DNA of 64,000 nt from Arthrobacter globiformis (lineage in GTDB: Bacteria > Actinomycetota > Actinomycetes > Actinomycetales > Micrococcaceae), in the NCBI RefSeq assembly GCF_030817195.1, contig NZ_JAUSYZ010000001.1, forward strand, positions 1,922,001-1,986,000, read 5' to 3'. Positions 41,078 to 49,067 of this stretch are shown piece after piece (positions within the stretch are counted from its first letter, which is position 1; every line of letters starts with the position of its first letter). The position numbers and the translations under genes are program-made. The notes below the pieces were generated by a model. That model saw only the letters and a program-made list of their open reading frames with translations. It was not told where the DNA came from and made no database searches.

Positions 41078-43342
41078 TTGGAGGGTCCCGAAATCCAGTT
41101 CTCAGAAGCAGTCATTGACAATGGCCGCTTTGGCAAGCGTGTAATCCGCTTCGAAACCGGCCGTCTTGCCAAGCAGGCAGCCGGCGCAGCCATGGTGTAC
41201 ATCGACGAAGACACCGCACTGCTCTCCGCCACCACCGCCGGCAAGCACCCGCGCGAAGGCTTCGACTTCTTCCCGCTGACCGTGGACGTCGAAGAGCGCA
41301 TGTACGCCGCCGGCCGCATCCCGGGCTCGTTCTTCCGCCGTGAAGGCCGCCCGTCCACCGAAGCCATCCTGGCCTGCCGCCTGATGGACCGCCCGCTGCG
41401 CCCCGCGTTCGTCAAGGGCCTGCGCAACGAGGTCCAGATTGTCGTTACCGTTCTGGCGATCAACCCGGACGAGCTTTACGACGTCGTGGCCATCAACGCT
41501 TCCTCGATGTCCACCCAGCTCTCCGGCCTGCCGTTCTCCGGCCCGATCGGCGGCGTCCGCGTTGCCCTCGTCGCCGACGAGCAGGGTTCGCAGTGGGTTG
41601 CCTTTCCGAAGCACTCCCAGCTCGAGAACTCCGTGTTCAACATGGTCGTTGCCGGCCGCGTTGCCGGTGACGACGTCGCCATCATGATGGTCGAGGCCGA
41701 AGCCACGGACAACTCCTGGAGCCTCATCAAGGAACAGGGCGCCACCGCCCCCACCGAAGAGGTTGTTTCCGAGGGCCTGGAGGCTGCAAAGCCGTTCATC
41801 AAGGCTCTCTGCGAAGCCCAGCAGGACCTGGCAGCCCGCGCCGCCAAGCCCACCGTCGAGTTCCCCGTCTTCCTGGACTACCAGGACGACGTGTACGCCG
41901 CCGTTGAGGCCGCTGCGACGGAGAAGCTCACCGCTGTCTTCCAGATCGCCGACAAGCAGGACCGCGACAACGCAGCCGACGAGCTGAAGGACGAGGTTGT
42001 TGGCTCCCTCGCCGAGCAGTTCGAAGGCCGCGAGAAGGAGCTGTCCGCAGCATTCCGCTCCGTGACCAAGCACGTGGTCCGCCAGCGCATCCTCAAGGAC
42101 CAGATCCGCATCGACGGCCGTGGCCTGACGGACATCCGCCAGCTCACCGCCGAGGTCGAGGTCCTGCCCCGCGTTCACGGCTCTGCCATCTTCGAACGTG
42201 GCGAAACCCAGATCATGGGTGTCACCACGCTGAACATGCTCAAGATGGAACAGCAGATCGACTCGCTGTCGCCGGTAACGCGCAAGCGCTACATGCACAA
42301 CTACAACTTCCCGCCGTACTCCACCGGTGAGACCGGCCGCGTCGGTTCCCCGAAGCGCCGCGAAATCGGCCACGGTGCCCTGGCCGAGCGCGCGCTCGTG
42401 CCGGTGCTGCCGTCCCGCGAGGAGTTCCCGTACGCCATCCGCCAGGTGTCCGAAGCCCTTGGCTCCAACGGCTCCACCTCCATGGGCTCGGTCTGCGCCT
42501 CGACGCTGTCCATGCTCAACGCCGGTGTTCCGCTGAAGGCCGCCGTCGCCGGCATCGCCATGGGCCTGGTCTCCGACCAGGTGGACGGTCAGACCCGCTA
42601 CGCAGCACTGACGGACATCCTTGGCGCCGAAGACGCCTTCGGTGACATGGACTTCAAGGTTGCCGGTACATCCGAGTTCGTCACGGCCATCCAGCTGGAC
42701 ACCAAGCTCGACGGCATCCCGGCGTCCGTCCTGGCAGCAGCGCTGAAGCAGGCCCGCGAGGCCCGCCTCCACATCCTCGAGGTCATCAACGCCGCGATCG
42801 ACACCCCGGATGAGCTCTCCGAGTTCGCTCCGCGCGTCATCGCCGTCAAGATCCCCGTGGACAAGATCGGTGAGGTCATCGGCCCCAAGGGCAAGATGAT
42901 CAACCAGATCCAGGAGGACACCGGCGCGGACATCTCCATCGAGGACGACGGCACCGTGTACATCGGAGCCACCAACGGCCCGTCGGCAGACGCCGCCCGG
43001 TCCGCGATCAACGCCATCGCCAACCCGCAGGTCCCGGAAATCGGCGAACGTTACCTGGGCACCGTGGTCAAGACCACCACGTTCGGTGCATTCGTCTCCC
43101 TGACCCCGGGCAAGGACGGCCTGCTGCACATCTCCGAGCTGCGCAAGCTCGCCAGCGGCAAGCGCGTGGACAACGTCGAGGACGTCGTCTCCGTGGGCCA
43201 GAAGATCCAGGTCGAGATCACCAAGATCGACGACCGCGGAAAGCTGTCCCTGTCTCCGGTTGTGGCTGAAGAGGAAGGCGCCGGCGAGGCCGATCGCGTT
43301 CACGCTGCGGCTCCAGCAGAAGGCTCGGACGCGTCCGAGTAG
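41078..43342 (+). CDS. pnp: polynucleotide phosphorylase
   Basis: 3'-5' phosphorolytic exoribonuclease of RNA turnover. I start at TTG 41078 because CGGAGG (41064-41069) is eight nt upstream and the protein then begins MEGPEIQFSEAVIDNGRFG, the actinobacterial consensus; GTG 41069 would place the ribosome site inside the start. In 754 residues: RNase PH domain 1 (~10-150), helical linker, RNase PH domain 2 (~350-560, with GERGETQIMGVTTL-type core and the phosphate site SNGSTSMGSVCAS), KH domain (VDKIGEVIGPKGKMINQI, ~595-612) and S1 domain (GTVVKTTTFGAFVSLTPGKD, ~670). The tail is Ala/Glu-rich. Confidence 0.97.
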   Translation: MEGPEIQFSEAVIDNGRFGKRVIRFETGRLAKQAAGAAMVYIDEDTALLSATTAGKHPREGFDFFPLTVDVEERMYAAGRIPGSFFRREGRPSTEAILACRLMDRPLRPAFVKGLRNEVQIVVTVLAINPDELYDVVAINASSMSTQLSGLPFSGPIGGVRVALVADEQGSQWVAFPKHSQLENSVFNMVVAGRVAGDDVAIMMVEAEATDNSWSLIKEQGATAPTEEVVSEGLEAAKPFIKALCEAQQDLAARAAKPTVEFPVFLDYQDDVYAAVEAAATEKLTAVFQIADKQDRDNAADELKDEVVGSLAEQFEGREKELSAAFRSVTKHVVRQRILKDQIRIDGRGLTDIRQLTAEVEVLPRVHGSAIFERGETQIMGVTTLNMLKMEQQIDSLSPVTRKRYMHNYNFPPYSTGETGRVGSPKRREIGHGALAERALVPVLPSREEFPYAIRQVSEALGSNGSTSMGSVCASTLSMLNAGVPLKAAVAGIAMGLVSDQVDGQTRYAALTDILGAEDAFGDMDFKVAGTSEFVTAIQLDTKLDGIPASVLAAALKQAREARLHILEVINAAIDTPDELSEFAPRVIAVKIPVDKIGEVIGPKGKMINQIQEDTGADISIEDDGTVYIGATNGPSADAARSAINAIANPQVPEIGERYLGTVVKTTTFGAFVSLTPGKDGLLHISELRKLASGKRVDNVEDVVSVGQKIQVEITKIDDRGKLSLSPVVAEEEGAGEADRVHAAAPAEGSDASE

Positions 43343-43350
43343 TTCCGGGC

Positions 43351-43373
43351 TCCGGCAGCTGAGTGCTGCCGGA
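43351..43373 (+). terminator. hairpin 1 after pnp
   Basis: TCCGGCAGC pairs with GCTGCCGGA, loop TGAGT, nine nt after the stop. Confidence 0.55.
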
Positions 43374-43380
43374 TCCCATA

Positions 43381-43420
43381 GGGCGGGGCCGTTGGTTGTA
43401 CCACCGGCCCCGCCCCGTTT
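43381..43420 (+). terminator. pnp terminator
   Basis: GGGCGGGGCCG (43381-43391) pairs perfectly with CGGCCCCGCCC (43405-43415), followed by CGTTTAA. Confidence 0.75.
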
Positions 43421-43536
43421 AACCCCCACCCAACCCCCGCTTGCGGCGGCAAAACAGCCCACGTCAGAGCCACGCCGACGGCGGGCCCGCTGGTACGATT
43501 GCAGGCAGATTTGGCTCCGCTTCCCGAAAGGCCTTG

Positions 43537-44880
43537 ATGACTGTCGTACCCCTGCCGCTGGAGCAGAACCACCCCGGCGACACCCTGATCCACGGAGCCG
43601 ACGGCGGTTCGGAAGTCCGCCGTTCGGTCCTCCCCGGCGGGGTTCGCGTGCTGACTGAGGCCATGCCGGGGCAGCGTTCAGCCACCATCGGGTTCTGGGT
43701 GGGCGTGGGATCACGCGACGAAGCGCCAGGACAGCACGGCTCGACGCACTTCCTTGAGCATTTGTTGTTCAAGGGCACCAAGAGGCGCACCGCTCTCGAG
43801 ATCGCTTCCGCCTTTGACGAGGTGGGTGGCGAATCCAACGCCGCCACCGCGAAGGAGAGCACCTGCTACTTCGCCCGCGTGCTGGATACGGACCTGCCAA
43901 TGGCCATCGACGTCATCGCCGACATGATCACCGGCGCCGTGCTGGACCCCGCTGAGATGGAGCAGGAGCGGGACGTCATCCTCGAGGAAATCGCCATGGA
44001 CAGCGACGACCCCACGGACGTCGCGCATGAACACTTCGTGGCCGCCGTACTCGGCACCCACCCGCTGGGGCGCCCCATTGGCGGCACTCCTGACGCGATC
44101 CGCGCCGTGGCGCGTGACTCCGTCTGGGACCACTACCGGCGCTACTACCGCCCGGACGAGCTCGTGATCACCGCCGCCGGCGGTTTGGAGCACGACGTCG
44201 TCTGCCGGCTTGTGGTGGCTGCGCTCCACTCAGCCGGGTGGTCACTTGAGCCCGGGGCGGCCCCCGTGGACCGTCGCTCCACCGCGCGCGCAGAGATCAC
44301 CGGCACGGCGGGGCTGCACGTGGTCACCCGCCCGGTGGAACAGGCCAACATCATCATGGGCTGTCCCACCATCGTGGCCACCGATGAACGCCGCTATGTC
44401 ATGAGCGTGCTGAACGCCGTGCTCGGCGGCGGGATGTCGTCACGGCTGTTCCAGGAGATCCGCGAGAAGCGCGGGCTCGTGTACTCCACCTATTCCTTCG
44501 CCTCGTCCTACGCCGACGCCGGCTACTTCGGCATGTATGCCGGCTGCACGCCCACCAAGGTCCGCCAGGTTCTGGAACTCCTCGGCGCCGAACTCGACAG
44601 TCTCGCGGCCGGCGGCATTTCCGATGACGAGCTCCGCAAAGCTGTGGGGCAGCTCTGCGGCGGGATCGTCCTGGCCTTGGAGGACACGGGCTCCCGCATG
44701 TCGCGGCTGGGCCGCGCCGAGCTGGTCTCCGGTGAATACCAGGACATCGACGAGACCCTGCGCCTCATCAAGGCCGTGACGGCGGAACAGGTACAGGAGC
44801 TGGCCAGCGAGCTGGCCGCGGCGCCCCGGACCGTGACGGTGGTCGGCCCCTTCGACGAATCGGAAACCTTCGGGCTCTGA
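43537..44880 (+). CDS. pepR: M16-family zinc peptidase (PepR type)
   Basis: Pitrilysin-type protease, homologue of Rv2782c (PepR), which in mycobacteria also follows the PNPase gene. The inverted zinc motif HFLEH is at residues 71-75 with the third ligand Glu in the LEEIAMDSDD region (~145). The second half has the M16C arm RYVMSVLNAVLGGGMSSRLF, QEIREKRGLVYSTYSFAS and the R/Y pair. ATG 43537 follows AAAGG. Length 447 fits the two-domain form. TACGAT (43494-43499) is a possible -10. Confidence 0.93.
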   Translation: MTVVPLPLEQNHPGDTLIHGADGGSEVRRSVLPGGVRVLTEAMPGQRSATIGFWVGVGSRDEAPGQHGSTHFLEHLLFKGTKRRTALEIASAFDEVGGESNAATAKESTCYFARVLDTDLPMAIDVIADMITGAVLDPAEMEQERDVILEEIAMDSDDPTDVAHEHFVAAVLGTHPLGRPIGGTPDAIRAVARDSVWDHYRRYYRPDELVITAAGGLEHDVVCRLVVAALHSAGWSLEPGAAPVDRRSTARAEITGTAGLHVVTRPVEQANIIMGCPTIVATDERRYVMSVLNAVLGGGMSSRLFQEIREKRGLVYSTYSFASSYADAGYFGMYAGCTPTKVRQVLELLGAELDSLAAGGISDDELRKAVGQLCGGIVLALEDTGSRMSRLGRAELVSGEYQDIDETLRLIKAVTAEQVQELASELAAAPRTVTVVGPFDESETFGL

Positions 44881-44895
44881 GTTCGGGGAGAAACG

Positions 44896-45357
44896 ATGGA
44901 CCAGCCGCAGCCGGGAACAGCGCACGAAGCGCTCGAGATCTTCGTCGGCCGCTGGCTGGGAACCACTGAACTGGCTGCCTCGCCGTGGGGTCCGGCACGC
45001 ACGGCCACTGCGGAGGTGACGTTTACCCGCGCGGCCGGAGGATTCGCCGTCGTGCAGTCCTACCGCCACACCGAAGCCGACGGCACACACTTCGAAGGGC
45101 ACGGGGTCTTCACGGTGGACCCGGACCACGACGAAACGCTCTGGTACTACGTCGACAGCATGGGCAAGCCGCCTGCGGCGCCGGCCCGCGGTGCCTGGCA
45201 CGACTCCACCCTCACAGTGGAGCGGCACAGCGATCGCGGGACCGCCCGCCACACTTTTCGGGTGGACCAGGGCGTGCTGACCCATACGGCTGAACTGCGG
45301 CTGGGGGAGGCCCAGGAGTTCCAGCCGTTCATGACCTCGATCTGCCACCGCGCCTAA
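44896..45357 (+). CDS. DUF1579-family protein
   Basis: A 153-residue beta-barrel-like protein of the DUF1579 family. Typical pattern: HEALEIFVGRWLGTTELAAS near the start, then GGFAVVQSYRHTEADGTHFE, GHGVFTVDPDHDETLWYYVD, and a late FMTSICHR. It is probably a lipocalin/calycin-like small-molecule binder, but no ligand is known. ATG 44896 follows GGGGAGAAACG and is 15 nt after pepR, so co-transcription is likely. Confidence 0.85.
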   Translation: MDQPQPGTAHEALEIFVGRWLGTTELAASPWGPARTATAEVTFTRAAGGFAVVQSYRHTEADGTHFEGHGVFTVDPDHDETLWYYVDSMGKPPAAPARGAWHDSTLTVERHSDRGTARHTFRVDQGVLTHTAELRLGEAQEFQPFMTSICHRA

Positions 45358-45373
45358 AGTCAGTACCAGGCGC

Positions 45374-45655
45374 TCAGCCCACCAGTTCGATGACCCGTGT
45401 CTGCGGGGTGCCGGACAGGGCCGGTGCGACGTCGGGGGAGTTCCATACGTTTTCGCGCAGCTTGGCCAGGAACTCCTCGGCCTGGTCACGTCGCTCGAAG
45501 TCCAGTTCCACCACGATGTACCGGTCGTCCTCCACCGGGCGGCCGATCCGGTGGGCTACGACGCCGGAGCCCGCCCGGTCCGCAGGGTCGCGGTCAAAAA
45601 CCGCCTTCCACGATTCGAAGTCCTTGATGGCGTGCTCAATCTGCAGGGTGAACAT
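45374..45655 (-). CDS. small monooxygenase/cyclase-like protein
   Basis: A 93-residue protein with a ferredoxin-like alpha/beta outline: MFTLQIEHAIKDFESWKAVF, DRDPADRAGSGVVAHRIGRP, DDRYIVVELDFERRDQAEEF, and C-terminal TRVIELV. It resembles the dimeric alpha/beta barrel (ABM/cyclase-like) group, but no specific family or active site is certain. AAAGGAGACC precedes ATG 45655. It converges on the DUF1579 gene with a 16-nt gap. Function is unknown. Confidence 0.75.
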   Translation of the reverse strand: MFTLQIEHAIKDFESWKAVFDRDPADRAGSGVVAHRIGRPVEDDRYIVVELDFERRDQAEEFLAKLRENVWNSPDVAPALSGTPQTRVIELVG

Positions 45656-45683
45656 TTCCGGTCTCCTTTGGCCAGCCTCCGCT

Positions 45684-45719
45684 CCATGCCTGGTGTGTTC
45701 CATGCCTGGTGCGTTCCAT
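45684..45719. repeat. 16-nt tandem repeat
   Basis: CCATGCCTGGTGTGTT and CCATGCCTGGTGCGTT lie head to tail, followed by CCAT, upstream of the cyclase-like gene (minus strand) in otherwise empty DNA (45656-45809). Confidence 0.7.
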
Positions 45720-45809
45720 TCCCCGCGCGGTCCGTTTCCGGCGCGGTGAAATGGCGAGGTAGTGCCATGGTAGGTCCCGGCACCCGGCCTTACCACCCAC
45801 TCCCGCACC

Positions 45810-45877
45810 ACCCAACTAGGTGGCAGCACAGGGCGTTCCCACGGCTGGGAAGGCCCTGTGCTGCGACCCAGTTGGGT
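45810..45877 (-). terminator. terminator of the moaA-moaD operon
   Basis: A long two-part stem: ACCCAACT/AGTTGGGT outside and GCAGCACAGGGC/GCCCTGTGCTGC inside, starting right at the moaD stop on the minus strand. Confidence 0.8.
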
Positions 45878-46143
45878 CAGCCGCCGGCGAAGGGCGGCAG
45901 GACGTCCACCACGTCGCCGGCTGCCAGGACGGTGGTCCGGTCCCGGACGGCGACCTCGTTCAGCAGGAAGCTGCTGCGGGCCAGGATCCTGTCGAGCGGG
46001 GGCGTCCCGGCCGGAGGCTCAGGGCGTTCGACGTCGAGCACGGCGGCGAGGAGCGACTCCACCGTGGAGCCGGCGGGAAGTTCGAAGCGCTCTTCATCCA
46101 CGCCTGCCGCGGCGCGTGCGGCAGCGAAGTATCGTACGTTCAA
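45877..46143 (-). CDS. moaD: molybdopterin synthase small subunit MoaD
   Basis: Ubiquitin-like sulfur carrier whose C-terminal thiocarboxylate feeds molybdopterin synthase. In 88 residues: MNVRYFAAARAAAGVDEERF, PAGSTVESLLAAVLD, SSFLLNEVAVRDRTTVLAAG and the required Gly-Gly end (DVLPPFAGG). It follows moaA by three nt on the same strand. The large subunit MoaE is encoded ~5.5 kb away in the divergent arm of the locus. Confidence 0.94.
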   Translation of the reverse strand: MNVRYFAAARAAAGVDEERFELPAGSTVESLLAAVLDVERPEPPAGTPPLDRILARSSFLLNEVAVRDRTTVLAAGDVVDVLPPFAGG

Positions 46144-46146
46144 GGA

Positions 46147-47358
46147 TTAGCCTCCGATGGCGCTCATGCTGCGGTCCGGCTGGACGAAGTCCGGAGCGTC
46201 GAGGCCCACGTGGTCCATGCCGTGGGCTTTGGGCTTCAGCCACATGGCATCCTGCCAGCGTTCGGCGAGCTGCTCGTCGCTGGCCCCTTGCCTCAGCAGG
46301 CCCAGCAGGTCGAATTCCTCGCGGGAGAAGAGGCAGCTCATGATCTTGCCTTCGGCGGTGATCCGGGTCCGCCGGCAGTCGGAGCAGAACGGCTCGGTGA
46401 CCGAGGCGATGATCCCCACAGTACCCAGCACTGGGCCGTGTGAGTCTGCGGCGCCGGCCGAAGCGGCGGAACTGTGTGAATCAGCGGAACTGCCGGAATC
46501 ACCGGAAACGGCCGTCCGGCGTCGTACTTCAAAGCGTTCCGCCGGTGCGCCGTCGCGGGCGCGCGGATCCGGGCTGAGCACGAACTCCTCGGAGAGGAGT
46601 TCCCGGATCTCCGCCGCGGTGATCATGTTCCGGCGGGTCCAGCCGTGGTCCGCGTCCAGGGGCATCTGCTCGATGAACCGCAGTTCGTAGCCGCGCTCCA
46701 GCGCCCAGGCGAGGAGGGACGGCGATTCGGTGTCGTTGATGCCCCGCATCAGCACGGCGTTGAGCTTCACGGGTCCCAGTCCGGCGGCCCAGGCGGCGTC
46801 CACTCCGGCGAGGACCCGGTCAAGGAACGGGCGCCGGGTCAGTTTGGCGAAAGTTTCCTCGTGCAGCGAGTCCAGGGAGACGTTGATGCGGGTCAGCCCG
46901 GCGGCCTTGAGGGCTGCAGCCTTCCGGTCCAGGCCCACACCGTTCGTCGTCATCGAAATCGGAAGCTCAGGGTGTGACTGGCGCAGCGCACCGATGATGT
47001 CGACGAGGTCGGCACGGACCAGCGGCTCGCCGCCGGTCAGGCGCAGCTCGCGCACGCCCAGCAGGTTCACGCCGATGCCCACGATCCGTACGATTTCCTC
47101 CCCGGTCATGACTGCCTGCTTGGCGAGCCACTCCAGTCCCTCGGCCGGCATGCAGTACGTGCACCTCAGGTTGCACTTGTCCGTGAGCGAAAGGCGCATG
47201 TCCGTGGCCCTGCGGCCGTAGCGGTCCGCGAGCCCGGCGGCAGCATCAGCCGGGCGGCGGGCGGGAACCCCGGCCGGGCGCGCATCCGAAAGGGGCTGCG
47301 AACCGGAACCGGGTACGCCTCCTTCAGGAAGCTGCGGTATGCCAAGCTGAACACTCAT
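46147..47358 (-). CDS. moaA: GTP 3',8-cyclase MoaA
   Basis: Radical-SAM enzyme starting Moco synthesis from GTP. The SAM cluster is CNLRCTYC (Cys62, 66, 69); LRLTGGEPLVR, SMTTNGVGL and the second cluster CSDCRRTRITAEGKIMSC (~329-347) are present, as is the obligate Gly-Gly C-terminus (MSAIGG). Two features are unusual: a ~50-residue Pro/Ala-rich N-terminal extension and a Ser/Ala/His low-complexity insert (~293-315, SGDSGSSADSHSSAASAGAA) just before the second cluster. ATG 47358 is six nt after TAGCCT, so leaderless. It is divergent from the Mo-enzyme gene. Confidence 0.96.
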   Translation of the reverse strand: MSVQLGIPQLPEGGVPGSGSQPLSDARPAGVPARRPADAAAGLADRYGRRATDMRLSLTDKCNLRCTYCMPAEGLEWLAKQAVMTGEEIVRIVGIGVNLLGVRELRLTGGEPLVRADLVDIIGALRQSHPELPISMTTNGVGLDRKAAALKAAGLTRINVSLDSLHEETFAKLTRRPFLDRVLAGVDAAWAAGLGPVKLNAVLMRGINDTESPSLLAWALERGYELRFIEQMPLDADHGWTRRNMITAAEIRELLSEEFVLSPDPRARDGAPAERFEVRRRTAVSGDSGSSADSHSSAASAGAADSHGPVLGTVGIIASVTEPFCSDCRRTRITAEGKIMSCLFSREEFDLLGLLRQGASDEQLAERWQDAMWLKPKAHGMDHVGLDAPDFVQPDRSMSAIGG

Positions 47359-47364
47359 GACTTC

Positions 47365-47370
47365 AGGCTA
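47365..47370 (-). promoter_or_regulatory. -10 element of moaA
   Basis: TAGCCT on the minus strand, six nt before ATG 47358. Confidence 0.45.
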
Positions 47371-47486
47371 CGCCACCCCGGGCCGCCGATCACACCCGCC
47401 GCGTTCCGTGACTGGGCTGCGGCTGCGGACGGCGGCGACGCGCAGCCGCCAGGGATGACGGCGGTGCCGGATAGCGCTGGTGAACC

Positions 47487-47492
47487 TATGCT
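47487..47492 (+). promoter_or_regulatory. -10 element of the molybdopterin oxidoreductase gene
   Basis: TATGCT ends six nt before GTG 47499. The two arms of the Moco locus thus diverge from a ~140-nt gap. Confidence 0.45.
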
Positions 47493-47498
47493 GGAAGG

Positions 47499-49049
47499 GT
47501 GAACGGGTCCCATGAGCCAGGCCGGCACCGGCGCCGGTGGGCGGCGGCCGCAGGCGTGGTGGCAGCCGGCACCGGACTCGTCGGCAGCGAACTCATCGCC
47601 GGCTTCGTCAGTCCTTCACTGTCAACCATGACTGCCTTGGGCGGCGCCGTCATCGACGCGGTCCCGCCGGGTGTCAAGGACTGGGCTGTTTCCCTCTTCG
47701 GAACAGCGGACAAGCTTGCCCTGCTGGCCGGCATGGCGCTGGGAATCGCCGCTTTCGCCGCCGCGGCAGGTGTCCTCGAGCTGCGCCGGCGCTTCGCGGG
47801 CGTCGCTGTCTTTGCCGTCTTCGGCGTCGTGGGCCTGGCCGCGGTACTGACCCGCGCCCAGGTGACCGCCGCCGCCGTCGTTCTTCCGCTCCTTGCCGCC
47901 GGGGTCGGAACGGCGGTGCTGCTAAAACTGGTCAGGCGCCTGGCTGCCACTGACGGTGGCGGGGATACTGACCCGCGGCCGGCCAGGCGGGGCTTCTTCC
48001 AGCTGCTGGGCGGCACCGCCGCCGGCGTCCTAGTGGGCGGCGCCATCGTCACCGTCTGGCGGGGCGGGGCCGCCGGCGTCAACGAGGTCCGACGGACCCT
48101 GCGGCTGCCCGCGCCGCAGTCCCCGGCGCCGCCCATTCCGGCCGGCGCTGACATCCGGCTGGCCGGGGTGGCTCCGCTGGTCACACCCAACCCTGACTTT
48201 TACCGCATTGACACCGCGCTGTCCGTGCCCGTGCTGGATTCCCGCGAGTGGAGGCTCCAAGTCACCGGGCTGGTGGAACGGGAAGTAGAGGTTTCCTTTG
48301 AGGACCTGCTGGCGAAACCCCTGATCGAGCGGCACGTGACCATCGCCTGCGTTTCCAACGAGGTGGGCGGCGACCTGATCGGCAATGCCCGCTGGCTGGG
48401 CTGGCCAGTCCGGGAGCTGCTCGCCATGGCCGGCCCCAAGCCGGACGCGGACATGGTCCTGTCCCGAAGCTCGGACGGCTTTACGGCCAGCACGCCGCTG
48501 GAGGTGCTCACCGACCGCCGTGATGCGCTGCTCGCCGTGGGCATGAACGGCGAGCCGCTGCCGCTCGAACACGGCTTCCCTGTGCGGATGATCGTTCCCG
48601 GGCTCTACGGGTACGTCTCCGCGACCAAGTGGCTCACCGAACTTAAGGTCACCAGGTTCGCCGACGACGTTGCCTACTGGACGCCGCGCGGCTGGTCGGA
48701 GCGCGGCCCCATCAAGATCTCATCCCGCATCGACGTGCCACGGAACGACGCCTCGGTACAGCCCGGGACCGTGGTGTTTGGCGGCGTGGCCTGGGCGCAG
48801 CACACCGGAATCGGCAAGGTCGAGCTGCGCGTGGACCGGGGCAACTGGCAGCCGGCCAGGCTCGCTCCGGGCATCTCGGTGGACACGTGGTACCAGTGGC
48901 AGTTCGGCATTGACCTGCAGCCCGGGCAGCACGAGGTCCAGGTGCGGGCCACGGACCTCAAAGGCACCGAACAGGCGGAGGAGCAGCGTTCGGTGGCGCC
49001 GGACGGTGCCACGGGCTTCCACACCATTAGAGTGGACGTGAAAACGTAG
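47499..49049 (+). CDS. membrane-anchored molybdopterin oxidoreductase (sulfite oxidase family)
   Basis: A 516-residue protein. Residues ~1-145 hold four hydrophobic segments (AAAAGVVAAGTGLVGSELIA, ADKLALLAGMALGIAAFAAA, VAVFAVFGVVGLAAVL, AAVVLPLLAAGVGTAVLLKL). An internal ARRGFFQLLGG (Arg163-164) followed by a hydrophobic stretch looks like a twin-arginine signal placed after the membrane part. The extracytoplasmic Mo domain (~220-400) has TIACVSNEVGG with the Mo-ligand Cys284, and WLGWPVRELL and LPLEHGFPVRMIVPGLYGYV. The C-terminal Ig-like dimerisation domain (~410-510) has VVFGGVAWAQHTGIGKVELR. No haem motif is visible. GTG 47499 is leaderless. Physiological substrate is unknown. Confidence 0.9.
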   Translation: MNGSHEPGRHRRRWAAAAGVVAAGTGLVGSELIAGFVSPSLSTMTALGGAVIDAVPPGVKDWAVSLFGTADKLALLAGMALGIAAFAAAAGVLELRRRFAGVAVFAVFGVVGLAAVLTRAQVTAAAVVLPLLAAGVGTAVLLKLVRRLAATDGGGDTDPRPARRGFFQLLGGTAAGVLVGGAIVTVWRGGAAGVNEVRRTLRLPAPQSPAPPIPAGADIRLAGVAPLVTPNPDFYRIDTALSVPVLDSREWRLQVTGLVEREVEVSFEDLLAKPLIERHVTIACVSNEVGGDLIGNARWLGWPVRELLAMAGPKPDADMVLSRSSDGFTASTPLEVLTDRRDALLAVGMNGEPLPLEHGFPVRMIVPGLYGYVSATKWLTELKVTRFADDVAYWTPRGWSERGPIKISSRIDVPRNDASVQPGTVVFGGVAWAQHTGIGKVELRVDRGNWQPARLAPGISVDTWYQWQFGIDLQPGQHEVQVRATDLKGTEQAEEQRSVAPDGATGFHTIRVDVKT

Positions 49050-49067
49050 CCCATCAAAGGCCGGACC

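Noticed and set aside
41102..43714. 870-codon minus-strand frame opposite pnp
   Set aside because: Shadow of a conserved gene, spans the pnp terminators and has no domain pattern.
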